Part shown: positions 19,519 to 29,505 of the stretch, one piece after another
How the letters are laid out: each line of letters begins with the position of its first letter
How positions within the stretch are numbered: the first letter of the stretch is position 1
Source of the DNA: Phocaeicola sartorii JCM 17136 = DSM 21941
GTDB taxonomy: Bacteria; Bacteroidota; Bacteroidia; Bacteroidales; Bacteroidaceae
NCBI RefSeq assembly: GCF_000614185.1
Contig: NZ_BAKM01000035.1
Coordinates: 1 to 54,095 of the forward strand
Length of the DNA stretch: 54,095 nucleotides
Direction of reading: 5' to 3'
Position numbers and translations under genes: made by a program
Notes under the pieces: generated by a model
Database searches by the model: none
What the model saw: only the letters and a program-made list of their open reading frames with translations
What the model was told of the DNA's origin: nothing

Positions 19519-21345
19519 ATGAAAACGAAAAATATATTTACTAAAGGTTTCCTGTTGGCATCTGTGTTTGCTCTTTCGGGATGTTCGTCTTTTTTGGATG
19601 AAAAAAATTGGTCTAGCCAGTCTGCCGAAGAGTATTATGCTACGGCTGAAGGATATGAATCTCTTATAAATGGAGCTTATTCTACATTAAAATCTGTATA
19701 TAATACAACCAACTATTTTCTGTTGACTCAACTTGGAACGGATTTGGGTACTCAGAATGATGGAACGGCAACCAATGCTTTAAATCAGTATACAGTGGAT
19801 TATGCCAATGATAATGGTACTGTTTACAATCAATGGAAAGTGTTATATGAGTCTTTGAAGAATGTAAATGCTGCCATTGGGCGTGCAACTACGGTCGCTA
19901 CAAAAGATCAAGATATTTTTGATGGCATTGACAAGGAGGTGTTGGCACAACGGGTTGCGGAAGCTAAGTTCTTGCGGGCGTTATATCTTTTTGAAATCGT
20001 AAAAAATTGGGGGCAAGCTCCGTTGATATTGGAAGAACCGACCTCACCTTCTACAACTTCTCAATTGAATAGCGGATCTGATTTTTACAGACAAATTTTG
20101 GCAGATTTGCAGGACGTCATAGATTCTTCCCTTCCGGTGAAGCAGACTTCGGCAAATTATGGACGTGTATCAAAAGCGGCTGCTAAACATCTTCGTTCTC
20201 TTGTTTATTTGACTCGCGGATATCAGAGTTATGCAGAAGCTGATGATTTTAAAAAGGCTTATGATGATGCTGTAGATGTAATTAAGAATTCAGGACACAC
20301 ATTATTGGATGATTATGCGATGGTCCATCGTCAGGCAAATGAAGAGAACAATGAAATAATTTTCAGTCTTAACTTCTCTGCCGGAGCAGGATGGAATAAT
20401 AATATTCAGACAGAGTTCTATTTGTTTGTTTATCGTGAAGGTTGGACTGATTTGGGCTTTTCGTCAATTTATTGTAATGATTATGCATCTGTTATGCCGA
20501 CAAAATATAGTTATTTATTATTTGATTGGAAGAAAGACAGACGTACGGAAGTTACTTTTATGAGTCCATTGAATGGTGATCCGGCGACTTCTATAGACGG
20601 ACGTGCTTATGGCAGAAATTGGTTTGAGAGTACAAATGGGGTAAATGTAGCAAAAGGTGATACCGTAATTTATTTCCCTGTTCCCGGAGAGAGTGGTTAT
20701 AAACAATATACAGATGCTGAAAAAGCAGCTGCTAATAATCGTGGACGTTTTTTCTATAATTATCCTAAGGGCTCCTATGCTGATGCTGGAAATGATGATT
20801 ATTATAAAACTGGTTATCAAAGCTTTAATGCAAAGTCACGTGTTTGGCTTCCTGTTTGGAAATTTAAAGACTGTAATACCCGTTATAACAGTTCGGGAAC
20901 TGTAGAAAATGGAACTCGTGATATTTATTTGTTCCGGTTGGCCGAGACTTATTTGATTGCTGCTGAGGCTGCTGTTAAAATGGGAGATAACTCTAATGCT
21001 TTATATTATATAAACCAAATACGTAAACGTGCCGTGAATAATGCTCCGGAAGGTGGACTGCAAGAATATACCGGTACTGTTACATTGGATAATGTATTGG
21101 ATGAAAGAGCGTTGGAACTTTATGGAGAAGCGCCACGGTGGAATGACCTGCAACGTACAGGAAAACTGGCAGAAAGAGTCTTGAAATACAATTGGGATGT
21201 CACGAATATTACAGGTGGATTGATTCAGACCCAATTAAGTGAAGCTACTTTTAAAAGTAAGTATGCTCTTCGTCCTATTCCTGTTACATGGTTGAATACT
21301 TTATCCAATGGTCAGGAATTAGGAAATAATCCGGGCTGGGAGTAA
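19519..21345 (+). CDS. SusD/RagB-type surface glycan-binding lipoprotein (first locus)
   Basis: 608 residues. Lipobox FALSGC at the N-terminus, then the SusD opening block SFLDEKNWSSQSAEEYYAT and AYSTLKSVYNTTNY. The helical TPR-like core includes VAEAKFLRALYLFEIVKNWG (about 148-167) and the C-terminal part IYLFRLAETYLIAAEAAVKMG and LDERALELYGEAPRWNDLQRTGKL. SusD proteins cap the SusC barrel and bind the incoming glycan. It is encoded 10 bases after susC1, in the conserved order. The ligand cannot be deduced from sequence. Confidence 0.95.
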   Translation: MKTKNIFTKGFLLASVFALSGCSSFLDEKNWSSQSAEEYYATAEGYESLINGAYSTLKSVYNTTNYFLLTQLGTDLGTQNDGTATNALNQYTVDYANDNGTVYNQWKVLYESLKNVNAAIGRATTVATKDQDIFDGIDKEVLAQRVAEAKFLRALYLFEIVKNWGQAPLILEEPTSPSTTSQLNSGSDFYRQILADLQDVIDSSLPVKQTSANYGRVSKAAAKHLRSLVYLTRGYQSYAEADDFKKAYDDAVDVIKNSGHTLLDDYAMVHRQANEENNEIIFSLNFSAGAGWNNNIQTEFYLFVYREGWTDLGFSSIYCNDYASVMPTKYSYLLFDWKKDRRTEVTFMSPLNGDPATSIDGRAYGRNWFESTNGVNVAKGDTVIYFPVPGESGYKQYTDAEKAAANNRGRFFYNYPKGSYADAGNDDYYKTGYQSFNAKSRVWLPVWKFKDCNTRYNSSGTVENGTRDIYLFRLAETYLIAAEAAVKMGDNSNALYYINQIRKRAVNNAPEGGLQEYTGTVTLDNVLDERALELYGEAPRWNDLQRTGKLAERVLKYNWDVTNITGGLIQTQLSEATFKSKYALRPIPVTWLNTLSNGQELGNNPGWE

Positions 21346-21374
21346 TTGAATTATCTTATATATTATAATAAATC

Positions 21375-21461
21375 TATAGCGTATTCTCCCTTTTTTATTG
21401 GTCTATAGAAAAGACGGTTTTTTAATCTGTCAATGACATAAAAAATAGAGAGTACGCTATA
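21375..21461. repeat. Long-range inverted repeat between susD1 and GH97
   Basis: TATAGCGTATTCTC (21375-21388) and GAGAGTACGCTATA (21448-21461) form a 14-bp stem (one G:U) around a 59-base loop. It fills the 149-base gap between susD1 and GH97 and ends just before a promoter-like box. It may be an RNA element tuning downstream expression, or an operator. Confidence 0.65.
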
Positions 21462-21467
21462 AATGTA

Positions 21468-21475
21468 TAACTTTG
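21468..21475 (+). promoter_or_regulatory. Possible -7 box before GH97
   Basis: TAACTTTG matches TAnnTTTG, 19 bases before the GH97 start, without a good -33 box. It suggests GH97 and the following fusion gene could also be transcribed independently of susCD. Confidence 0.35.
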
Positions 21476-21494
21476 CAAAGTATAAATAATTAAT

Positions 21495-23432
21495 ATGATG
21501 AAGAGATTGTATATAGGTGCATTATGGATGGTCTTTTCTTTATCCATCCTTCAAGCAAAAGAGATAAAGATGTCCTCACCGGATGGAAAGTATCAGTTTA
21601 CTTTAAGTGATGAGGGTGGAAACTTGCATTATTCTTTGAATTGGAATGCTAAAGAAACGATAAAACCATCTTTGTTAGGGATTAAGGCTAATGCTGTATG
21701 GCGTGATCATTTGTCATTAGGTGATATGACAACTGCCGAACAGGATACTGTCTGGCATCCTGTGTATGGAGAACGCAGTACCATAAAAGATCAGTATAAA
21801 GCTTGGTCGGTAGTCATTAATCGTCAGAATTCTCGTGACAAGTTGGTCTTGGATGTACGAGCGTACAATGAAGGGGTTGCATTCCGTTATCGGTTTCCCG
21901 GCGGACAATATTTGAAGATCACAGATGAATTTACTGAATATACTTTACCGGAAGGAGCAAAGGCTTACTTCACATCCAGGGCTCAGACTCCTTATGAATA
22001 TCTCCCATTGGAAGGATGGCCCGGTGAATCAGACCGCCCGTTGCTTTTGACATTGCCTGAAGGTCCTTACGTATGTCTGGCTGAAGCGCAGGTGGTGGAC
22101 TATGTGCGTACTAAATTCAAATTATCGACGAAAAAAAAGAATACGATTCAATCTGCTATGTATGGTCCCGTAGAGGATATTGCTCCTTACCATACTCCTT
22201 GGAGGGTGATTATGTGTGCTGATAAACCGGGACAAATATTGGAACATAATGATCTGATTCTGAATTTGAATCCCTCTTGTAAAATAAAGGATACTTCATG
22301 GATAAAACCCGGAAAAGTGATGCGTGAAGTGACATTAACTACAGAAGGAGGAAAAGCTTTGGTGGATTTTGCCGTGAAACGCAATCTGCAATATATTCAT
22401 TTTGATGCGGGATGGTATGGATTTGAATATGACAAGGCTTCTGATGCTACTACAGTGACATTAGACCCTCGTAGAAATCCGGATATCAATGCTTTGAACC
22501 TGAAAGAGGTGGTAGCTTACGCTAAAGAACGGGGTATAGGAGTTATTCTATATGTCAATCAACGTGCATTACAACAACAGTTGGATGAGATTCTTCCGTT
22601 GTATAAGTCTTGGGGAATAGCTGGTATTAAATTCGGTTTCGTACAGGTGGGATCACAAGTATGGACTAAATGGATGCATGAAGCGGTCAAGAAATGTGCT
22701 GATTATGGCTTGATGGTTGATATACATGATGAGTACCGTCCTACAGGGTTCAGTCGTACCTATCCTAATCTGATGACTCAGGAAGGTATCCGCGGTAATG
22801 AGGAATTTCCTGATGCAACACATAATGTAACTCTTCCCTTTACCCGGTTTATAGCTGGGGCGGCAGATTATACCATTTGTTACTATCGTCAGGATTTCGG
22901 TCGCTTGAATGCAGACAAGGATAGTTATGGTGTTCCTCGTTCTAAATCTATCCAGACCACTCCTGCGCATCAGTTGGCTTTGGCGGCAGTTTATTATAGT
23001 CCGTTGCAATATATGTATTGGTATGATAAACCATCGGATGCTCAAGACGAACCCGAGTTGAAATTCTTTGATGATGTATATACTACATGGGATGATACAA
23101 AAGTGTTGCAAGGGGAGGTCGGTGAATTTATTACTATAGCCCGTCGTAAAGGAGAGGAATGGTTTATCGGTTCGATAACAAACAATGAGGCGCGTGCTTT
23201 ATCTGTAAGCTTGGATTTTTTGCCCGAGGGAAAGAACTACATAGCGGAAATTTACACGGATGGGGATACATCAGTGAAAACACGTACTAAAGTCAGGGTT
23301 TCTACTTATCGTGTGAGCAACAAGACGAGATTAAACTTTTGTTTGAAAGCATCCGGAGGTTCTGCTGTTCGTTTAGTTCCTGACGATGGAAATATAAAAT
23401 CTGTCAAAAACTATAAGCAGCAGCGGTTATGA
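21495..23432 (+). CDS. GH97 glycoside hydrolase
   Basis: 645 residues with a signal peptide (SILQAKE). GH97 enzymes are periplasmic or surface exo-acting alpha-glucosidases or alpha-galactosidases. The N-terminal beta-sandwich begins KMSSPDGKYQFTLSDEGG. The TIM barrel includes YIHFDAGWYG, WGIAGIKFGFVQVGSQ and IHDEYRPTGFSRTYPNLMTQE. In retaining members an Asp nucleophile follows IK; here that place is Gly381, while Glu413 in HDEYRPTG is kept, as in the inverting SusB type. An inverting alpha-glucosidase-like activity is therefore more likely than retaining alpha-galactosidase, by family knowledge. It overlaps the next gene by 4 bases (ATGA), indicating translational coupling. Confidence 0.93.
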   Translation: MMKRLYIGALWMVFSLSILQAKEIKMSSPDGKYQFTLSDEGGNLHYSLNWNAKETIKPSLLGIKANAVWRDHLSLGDMTTAEQDTVWHPVYGERSTIKDQYKAWSVVINRQNSRDKLVLDVRAYNEGVAFRYRFPGGQYLKITDEFTEYTLPEGAKAYFTSRAQTPYEYLPLEGWPGESDRPLLLTLPEGPYVCLAEAQVVDYVRTKFKLSTKKKNTIQSAMYGPVEDIAPYHTPWRVIMCADKPGQILEHNDLILNLNPSCKIKDTSWIKPGKVMREVTLTTEGGKALVDFAVKRNLQYIHFDAGWYGFEYDKASDATTVTLDPRRNPDINALNLKEVVAYAKERGIGVILYVNQRALQQQLDEILPLYKSWGIAGIKFGFVQVGSQVWTKWMHEAVKKCADYGLMVDIHDEYRPTGFSRTYPNLMTQEGIRGNEEFPDATHNVTLPFTRFIAGAADYTICYYRQDFGRLNADKDSYGVPRSKSIQTTPAHQLALAAVYYSPLQYMYWYDKPSDAQDEPELKFFDDVYTTWDDTKVLQGEVGEFITIARRKGEEWFIGSITNNEARALSVSLDFLPEGKNYIAEIYTDGDTSVKTRTKVRVSTYRVSNKTRLNFCLKASGGSAVRLVPDDGNIKSVKNYKQQRL

Positions 23433-26400
23433 GAAAGTTGAAAATATCAGTCCTGTTGAAAGTGGGTTTCTATTGTCTGTTTTTGAGTATAGGACTTGAG
23501 ATGCAAGCCCGGAAATTTGTGCATCCGGGAATATTACATACAACAAAAAGTATTGAGCGGATGCGTGCTCAAATAGCTGATAAGGAATATCCTGCTTATG
23601 GCTCTTTTGAATTATTGAAAAGTCATCATTGTTCCCAAGCGGATTATCAGCCTTTCGGACCTTTTGAAGTCATTTCAAGAGATGGTGAGTTTCGTCATAC
23701 AAAATCGAAAATGGAGCAGGACTTTAGTGCAGTTTATCAGAATGCATTGATGTGGGTTTTGACTGGAGAGAAAGCTCATGCCGAGAAATCACTGGAGTTG
23801 TTATTAGGTTATGCCGGAACACTTAAAAGAATTCCGGAAACGAATGATGCCCCTTTGTTGGTGGGGTTGGAAGGATTAAAGATTATTTATGCTACTGAAA
23901 TGCTGCGTCATACTTATAAAAAGATGACAGTTGTCCAGTTTAATGAGATCAGTAGAATGATAAGGAACGTATTCTTGCCTGTAATGGAGAATTTTTATCA
24001 TCGTAAGCCTTATACAAACGGGAATTGGGGGCCTATTGTGACCAAAGCTTATATGGCAGCCGCTATTTTATGGGATAATGAGGAAATGTATGATAAAGCG
24101 ATTGATTTTTATCTTCATGCCAATGACAACGGGACAATAGCTCATTATATCAGTGGGAATACCGGTCAGATACAGGAGAGTGGACGTGATCAGGGGCATA
24201 GCATGTTGGGGATAGGTGCTCTGGCAACTGTTTGCGAAATAGCTTGGCAACAAGGAGATGATTTATATTCGGCTCTTGATAACCGGCTGATGAAGGGGTT
24301 TGAGTATGTTGCAAAATATAATTTGGGGTATAATGTTCCCTTTGCTGTGTGGAAGGATGTCACAGGAAAATATAGCAACTGGACTGAGATTTCTGATAAA
24401 GGAAGGGGCAGATATATGCCGGTTTTTGAAATGGTCTACAATCATTTTGTTATACGGAAAGGGATGCAAATGCCTTATACGGAAAAGGTTCTTCAGCAGA
24501 TTCGTCCTGAAGGCTATGATCGTGATCAGCCTGCTTTTGGTTCTTTGTTGTTTAATGAAGCGAGGACTAAAAAGAATTATGTTGATCTGGTGAATCCTTT
24601 TGTTGACAGTCACCGTTCCCGATGGTTTTTCTTCAGTTCGGCATGTCGTCCGTTTGGTATGGTCAGCCTTAACCCTGATACGGATACCGAGCACTCTTGG
24701 GGATCGGGGTATCTGTATGACTCAAAACAAATACGTTGTTTTAGTCATGTTCATAATTGGCAGATGTCCGGTGTGGCGGTGATGCCTACCGTTGGAGAAT
24801 TTAAAGGGCATTTGGGTATGAATGCTTATCAATCGGCTTTTACCCATGATGGAGAAATAGCTAAACCAGGATATCATAAAGTGAAACTGACAGATTATGA
24901 CATAACAGCAGAGTTGACTTCTACTATGCGTGTAGGCTTTCATTGTTATACTTTTCCGAAAAGTGATGCCAGTTATATTTTGTTTGATACGGGGGCGTTT
25001 CTGGCACATGGATCTACAGCTTATTCGGAGGTTTGGAAAGTAAGTGATAAGGAAATAGCCGGATGGGAGATGATGGAACGTACGGGACGTCGTCCTAAAG
25101 ATACTCCTGTCTATTTTTATGCACAATTGAGCAAGCCAATGGATAAGGTTGTATCTTGGCGCGAAGGCCGGATAGAATCTAATAGCAATCCGGAAAGAAT
25201 ATCAGGTAAAAATGCGGGTATGGCAGTCCGGTTTAAAACAGAAAAAGACGAAAAGGTGATGCTGAAAGTAGCGATTTCATATGTCAGTGTAGAACAGGCA
25301 CGTAAGAATATGTTGGCGGAATTGTCAGGCTGGGATTTTGAGCAAGTAAAGCAGTCTTCTTTTTCTGAATGGAATGATTGGCTTGGAAAAATAGAAGTGG
25401 AAGGAGGCAGTAGAGAACAGCAGATAAAACTCTATACAGATTTATGGCATGCCTTGTTGGGACGCCATGTAGTCAGTGACGCTGACGGGCATTATATGGA
25501 TATGACTGCTGATTTTCCGCGCATACGGCAAATACCTTTAGGAGATGAGGGAAAGCCTTTGTATAATCATCATAATTTTGATGCATGGTGGGGAAGTCAT
25601 TGGTCACTGGATATTCTTTGGTCTATGGCATATCCTGAAGTCATGGATGATTTCTGTAATACAATGATAGATATGTATCGAAATGGCGGTCTGATTCCCC
25701 GGGGGCCATCAGGAGGAAATTATACGTATGTGATGATTGGTGATCCGGCTGCTTCTTTCTTTGCTTCGGCTTATAATAAAGGAATCCGTAACTACAATGC
25801 AGAACTGGCCTATGAAGGTTTGCGGAAGAATGCTTTTGTGGGAGGTATTCGCGACCATGCCGGTTATGAACATAGCAAGACTGCTCATTCCGGCGGTATG
25901 AAATATTATGAGGAACGGGGATATGTGCCTGACGGACGGAAAGATGTTGAAGGGATGCATACTACCGGAGCTTCCATGACATTGGAATATGCCTATCAGG
26001 ATTGGTGCTTGGCACAGATGGCGAAAACAATGGGGAAATTACAGGATTATGAGTTTTTTATGAAGCGGTCAAAGAATTATCGTAATCTTTGGAATCCGGA
26101 AAGTGGCTATATGCAACCTCGTGGAGAGGATGGCAACTGGTTACCTTGTTTTGATCCGTTGGAATTGACAGAAAAAGGAGGATTTTGCGAGAGTAATTCT
26201 GCTATTTATTCACATTATGTTCCACATGATATGGCAGGACTGATAGAACTTTATGGAGGTGCCGGCCAGTATATCAAGAGATTGAATGCCAATTTCGAAA
26301 AGAGTGAGCCGTATGGATTTTTCCGTTCTAATAAAACAAAGGAAGGCAATTGGACAGATTATGGTAATCAGCCGGGGACCGGAATGGCTCATTTGTTTAG

Positions 26401-26854
26401 TTATGCAGGAGCACCTTGGCTTACTCAGAAGTGGGTGCGTAAAGTAAAGGCTGCTTATAGCGATGTGACTCCCTATGGAGGCTATCGGGATGATGAGGAT
26501 CAGGGACAGATGGGGGCTTTAGGTGTTCTGATGGCAATCGGACTGTTTGAGGTGGATGGTGGTTGTGCGGAAAAGCCTTTTTATGAGATTACTTCTCCGC
26601 TTTTTGATAAGGTTACTATTCATTTGGACAATCGTTATTATTCCGGAAAGACTTTCCAAATCATAACGAAAGGAAATTCAACTGATAATATGTACATTCA
26701 AAATGCTTCCCTTAATGGGAAAAAGTGGAATAAATGTTGGTTTTATCATGAAGACTTTATTAAGGGGGGGACTTTGGAGTTGAAATTAGGGGCAAAGCCT
26801 AACAAAAAATGGGGTGTAGAAGAACTTCCTCCTTCATTTATATCTTCAAAATAG
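23429..26854 (+). CDS. Alginate-lyase-fold / GH92 fusion protein
   Basis: 1141 residues in one uninterrupted frame. After a signal peptide (to about residue 27), residues 28-375 look like the alginate lyase (alpha/alpha-toroid) family: VYQNALMWVLTGEKAHAEKS, TNGNWGPIVTKAYMAAAIL, IQESGRDQGHSMLGIGALA (with the His expected near the active site) and YNLGYNVPF. Residues 380-1130 are GH92, calcium-dependent alpha-mannosidases: LVNPFVDSHRS, CRPFGMVSLNPDTD, HALLGRHVVSDADGHYMD, VPHDMAGLIELYGGAG and DEDQGQMGALGVLMAIG. The join has no stop or frame break, so the fusion is genuine. A lyase-fold domain and an exo-mannosidase in one chain suggests successive steps on a uronate- and mannose-containing glycan, but the lyase half could be non-catalytic. 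Starts inside the GH97 stop (ATGA overlap). Confidence 0.88.
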   Translation: MRKLKISVLLKVGFYCLFLSIGLEMQARKFVHPGILHTTKSIERMRAQIADKEYPAYGSFELLKSHHCSQADYQPFGPFEVISRDGEFRHTKSKMEQDFSAVYQNALMWVLTGEKAHAEKSLELLLGYAGTLKRIPETNDAPLLVGLEGLKIIYATEMLRHTYKKMTVVQFNEISRMIRNVFLPVMENFYHRKPYTNGNWGPIVTKAYMAAAILWDNEEMYDKAIDFYLHANDNGTIAHYISGNTGQIQESGRDQGHSMLGIGALATVCEIAWQQGDDLYSALDNRLMKGFEYVAKYNLGYNVPFAVWKDVTGKYSNWTEISDKGRGRYMPVFEMVYNHFVIRKGMQMPYTEKVLQQIRPEGYDRDQPAFGSLLFNEARTKKNYVDLVNPFVDSHRSRWFFFSSACRPFGMVSLNPDTDTEHSWGSGYLYDSKQIRCFSHVHNWQMSGVAVMPTVGEFKGHLGMNAYQSAFTHDGEIAKPGYHKVKLTDYDITAELTSTMRVGFHCYTFPKSDASYILFDTGAFLAHGSTAYSEVWKVSDKEIAGWEMMERTGRRPKDTPVYFYAQLSKPMDKVVSWREGRIESNSNPERISGKNAGMAVRFKTEKDEKVMLKVAISYVSVEQARKNMLAELSGWDFEQVKQSSFSEWNDWLGKIEVEGGSREQQIKLYTDLWHALLGRHVVSDADGHYMDMTADFPRIRQIPLGDEGKPLYNHHNFDAWWGSHWSLDILWSMAYPEVMDDFCNTMIDMYRNGGLIPRGPSGGNYTYVMIGDPAASFFASAYNKGIRNYNAELAYEGLRKNAFVGGIRDHAGYEHSKTAHSGGMKYYEERGYVPDGRKDVEGMHTTGASMTLEYAYQDWCLAQMAKTMGKLQDYEFFMKRSKNYRNLWNPESGYMQPRGEDGNWLPCFDPLELTEKGGFCESNSAIYSHYVPHDMAGLIELYGGAGQYIKRLNANFEKSEPYGFFRSNKTKEGNWTDYGNQPGTGMAHLFSYAGAPWLTQKWVRKVKAAYSDVTPYGGYRDDEDQGQMGALGVLMAIGLFEVDGGCAEKPFYEITSPLFDKVTIHLDNRYYSGKTFQIITKGNSTDNMYIQNASLNGKKWNKCWFYHEDFIKGGTLELKLGAKPNKKWGVEELPPSFISSK

Positions 26855-26874
26855 AGATTAAAAGATTCTTGTTC

Positions 26875-26937
26875 AAAACGTCGGTAAAGGATCTGTGAAC
26901 ATAAACCAGATGTAAACAGATTCTTTACCGATGTTTT
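26875..26937. terminator. Terminator between convergent GH92-fusion and GH3 genes
   Basis: A 22-bp nearly perfect stem from 26875-26896 to 26916-26937 (AAAACGTCGGTAAAG with its partner arm), with Ts at both ends. It sits 21 bases after the fusion gene stop and 70 bases from the GH3 stop, so it can serve both directions. Confidence 0.75.
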
Positions 26938-27006
26938 AATGAAATACTGTATTTATAGAAATCTGAATATTCCTGTCATTCCATATTGAGTTAAAATGGT
27001 GGAGGT

Positions 27007-29372
27007 TTAGGGCGTTATTTCGAACTGGCCATGTAATCTGATGTCCGTAGAAGAAGCTCCGAGCATTACTTTAAAACTACCCGGTTCCACACGGAAATTC
27101 ATATTTTTGTCCCATAATCCTAAATCTTGTGGACGCAATCTGAAATGAACAGTTTGTTCTTCTCCGGCTTCCAGACTGATACGTTCAAAGCCGCGTAATA
27201 CTTTGGTATAAGTGGTGACGCTGCTGATTTCATCCCGTAAATAAAGTTGTACTACTTCATCTCCTTTTGTTTTTCCTGTATTTTTGATTTTACAACTTAT
27301 ATGGATATCTCCCTGTACTCCTTGGTGCGATGGTGATATATGCAAATCACTGTAAGTAAAAGTGGTATAACTTAAACCATGCCCGAAAGGATATAACGCT
27401 CCGTAAACGGAAGTGGAGGAACTTTCGTCTGATCCCGGTTTAAAGGGAAAGGCAAAAGGAATTTGCCCTACAGATTTAGGAAAAGTAACAGCCAGTCTTC
27501 CCCCCGGATTATAATCGCCGAACAAAGCTTCGGCCACAGCTTGTCCGCAAAATTCTCCGGGAAACCAAGCATGTAAAATGGCAGGTACATGAGCTGCTGC
27601 GTAGTTTATAGAAGAAGCGCGTCCGTCGAGCATGACTAAAATGACCGGTTTCCCGGTTGCACAAACAGCTTTTAAAAGTTCTTCCTGCCGTCCGGGAAGG
27701 TTAAGGCTGGTTCGTGAACGATCTTCCCTGACGGTCAGTTCATTTCCTCCTAATACCATAACTACCACTTCGGCTTGTTTGGCTGCATGAATGGCTTCTT
27801 CCATTAATCGGACTTCTTCCGCCGTTTTCGGGAAATCAAGGATTTCACTTTCCGGGAAATGAGGGTCTATGATGTCACATCCTTTTTTATAGATCACTTC
27901 TGCATGAGGCAACAGTTCTTTTATACCCTGATAAACGGTTTTAATAGGAGCATTGGCCGGACCGTATCTGCAAATTAATTGGGTCTGTTCGTCGGCATTT
28001 GGACCGATAACGGCAAGGGAACGGACAGATTTGGATAAAGGAAGCAAGTTCGTTTCATTTTTTAGTAATACCAGTGACTGACGGGCAGCTTCCAATGATA
28101 CAGCTTGATGTTTCTTACTATGGACTATTTGTTCTGCTTGTTTACCATTGCCACGATAGGGATTGTCAAATAACCCTAGCCAAAATTTGATACGAAGTAT
28201 CTCGGCTACCCGTTTGTTGAGAGTTTCCTGAGAGATTTTGCCATCCTCAACAGCTTTACGAAGAGGCAAGATAAAATCGGCAGGCGGAGTGAAATGGGTA
28301 CGGATATTCAGTCCGGCATTGACCGCCTGTGCAATTCCGTTTTCGTATGTATCTGCTACTTTATGCTTGTTGGAGATAAATTCCACAGCTTCACTATCTG
28401 ATACTACGTATCCTTGAAATCCCCATTCTTGACGTAATATTTCGGTCAGAAAATGGTAGCTTCCCGTAATGGGTTCCCCATCATAGTCATTATAAGAACT
28501 CATTACTCCCAGTGCTCCGGCTTCTTGAAATGCCATCCGGAAAGGTTCTATATATAAGGTACGCATTTCTCGTGGGGCTACGTGTGGGTCGGTTCGTGTC
28601 TTTCCGTCACGTCCGCCTACCGGGATACTATAAACTGCAAAATGTTTCGGAGTAGCTACCAGATTATATTTTTGCAAACTGGTAATCATTTGTTTTCCTA
28701 ATTCTCCTACTAAATAAGGATCTTCTCCGTATGTTTCTACACATCTTCCCCAGCGAGGGTCTTGGGCAATGTCAAGGATGGGAGAATAGATGTTGGTATA
28801 TCCCAATGCTACCGCTTCTTTAGATTCCACTTCTCCGATACGGGCTATTAATTTTTTGTTCCAAGTGGCACCCTGTCCGCACTGGGCGGGGAAGTAGGTT
28901 GCCCGGTCATGACATAATCCGCGAATACCTTCATTGGTGAAATCTACCGGGATACCTAAACGTGTTTTTTCTACAAACCAGCGTTGAATGGTGTGTTTGG
29001 CATCCACATGTTTGGCGTATGGAAAAGAATATTCGGACTTGAAAGCCCTAATCCGTTATGCTCTTCATCTATGTTTCCTATTCCGTCTTTCCATACTTCT
29101 GTTTTCCAATTGTCTTGAGGCAACGCATCTTTCAGTACGCGTCCTGAACCGTAAAGGGTGGCCATTTGACAGGTTTTTTCTTCTAGTGTCATTTGTGAAA
29201 GCAGGTCTTGTACTCTGTCTTCCAGCGGGGCTTTAGGATTTTCATATAGATCCATTTTCCCGTTCTTGTTGAAGTCTATCCATCCTTTGTGGTAAATTCC
29301 GTCCGGTGTGCCCCCTGATATTGGGGTACAGAATAGGAAAGTGATTGCTACAGATAAAGTGTGTTTATTCAT
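27007..29372 (-). CDS. Secreted GH3 glycoside hydrolase (one frame break)
   Basis: About 788 residues after restoring one base near 29041 (TTGAAAG read for TTGGAAAG), which joins GLGLSKS to EYSFPYAKHVDAKH. Signal peptide MNKHTLSVAITFLFC. Near the start DFNKNGKMDLYE resembles a calcium-binding loop. GH3 blocks: LGIPVDFTNEGIRGL, DPRWGRCVETYGEDPYLV, GVMSSYNDYDGEPITGSYHF and VVSDSEAV, where the Asp is the expected nucleophile. A C-terminal fibronectin-III-like domain includes KGDEVVQLYLRDEISSVTTY. This architecture is that of beta-glucosidase/beta-xylosidase-type GH3 enzymes; substrate unknown. It is the only reverse-strand gene of the locus, divergent from the alpha/beta hydrolase. Confidence 0.92.
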
Positions 29373-29397
29373 GCTATTTAATTTTTGTATATATCTA

Positions 29398-29425
29398 ATA
29401 CGTACAAAGATAGGTTTTTACTCAT
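29398..29425 (-). promoter_or_regulatory. Weak ECF-like promoter and -7 box of the GH3 gene
   Basis: On the minus strand ATGAGTAA (29425-29418), 15 bases, CGTAT (29402-29398). It shares the TGAGT core, spacing and CGTAT with the locus element. Within its spacer lies TATCTTTG (29412-29405), a perfect primary-sigma -7 box, so two polymerases may use overlapping sites. The leader would be about 20 bases. Confidence 0.45.
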
Positions 29426-29453
29426 TTCTTTGGAAGATAATTTTAGAATAAAG

Positions 29454-29481
29454 TTGAGTGTTTCTTGATTCCGGTTCGTTT
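29454..29481 (+). promoter_or_regulatory. Predicted ECF promoter of the alpha/beta hydrolase
   Basis: TTGAGTGT (29454-29461), 15 bases, CGTTT (29477-29481): identical -35-like octamer and spacing to the element before susC1. A transcript starting near 29487 favours ATG 29506 over ATG 29494 as the start codon. Confidence 0.7.
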
Positions 29482-29505
29482 TTATAATAAACAATGAAGA
29501 TAGCT

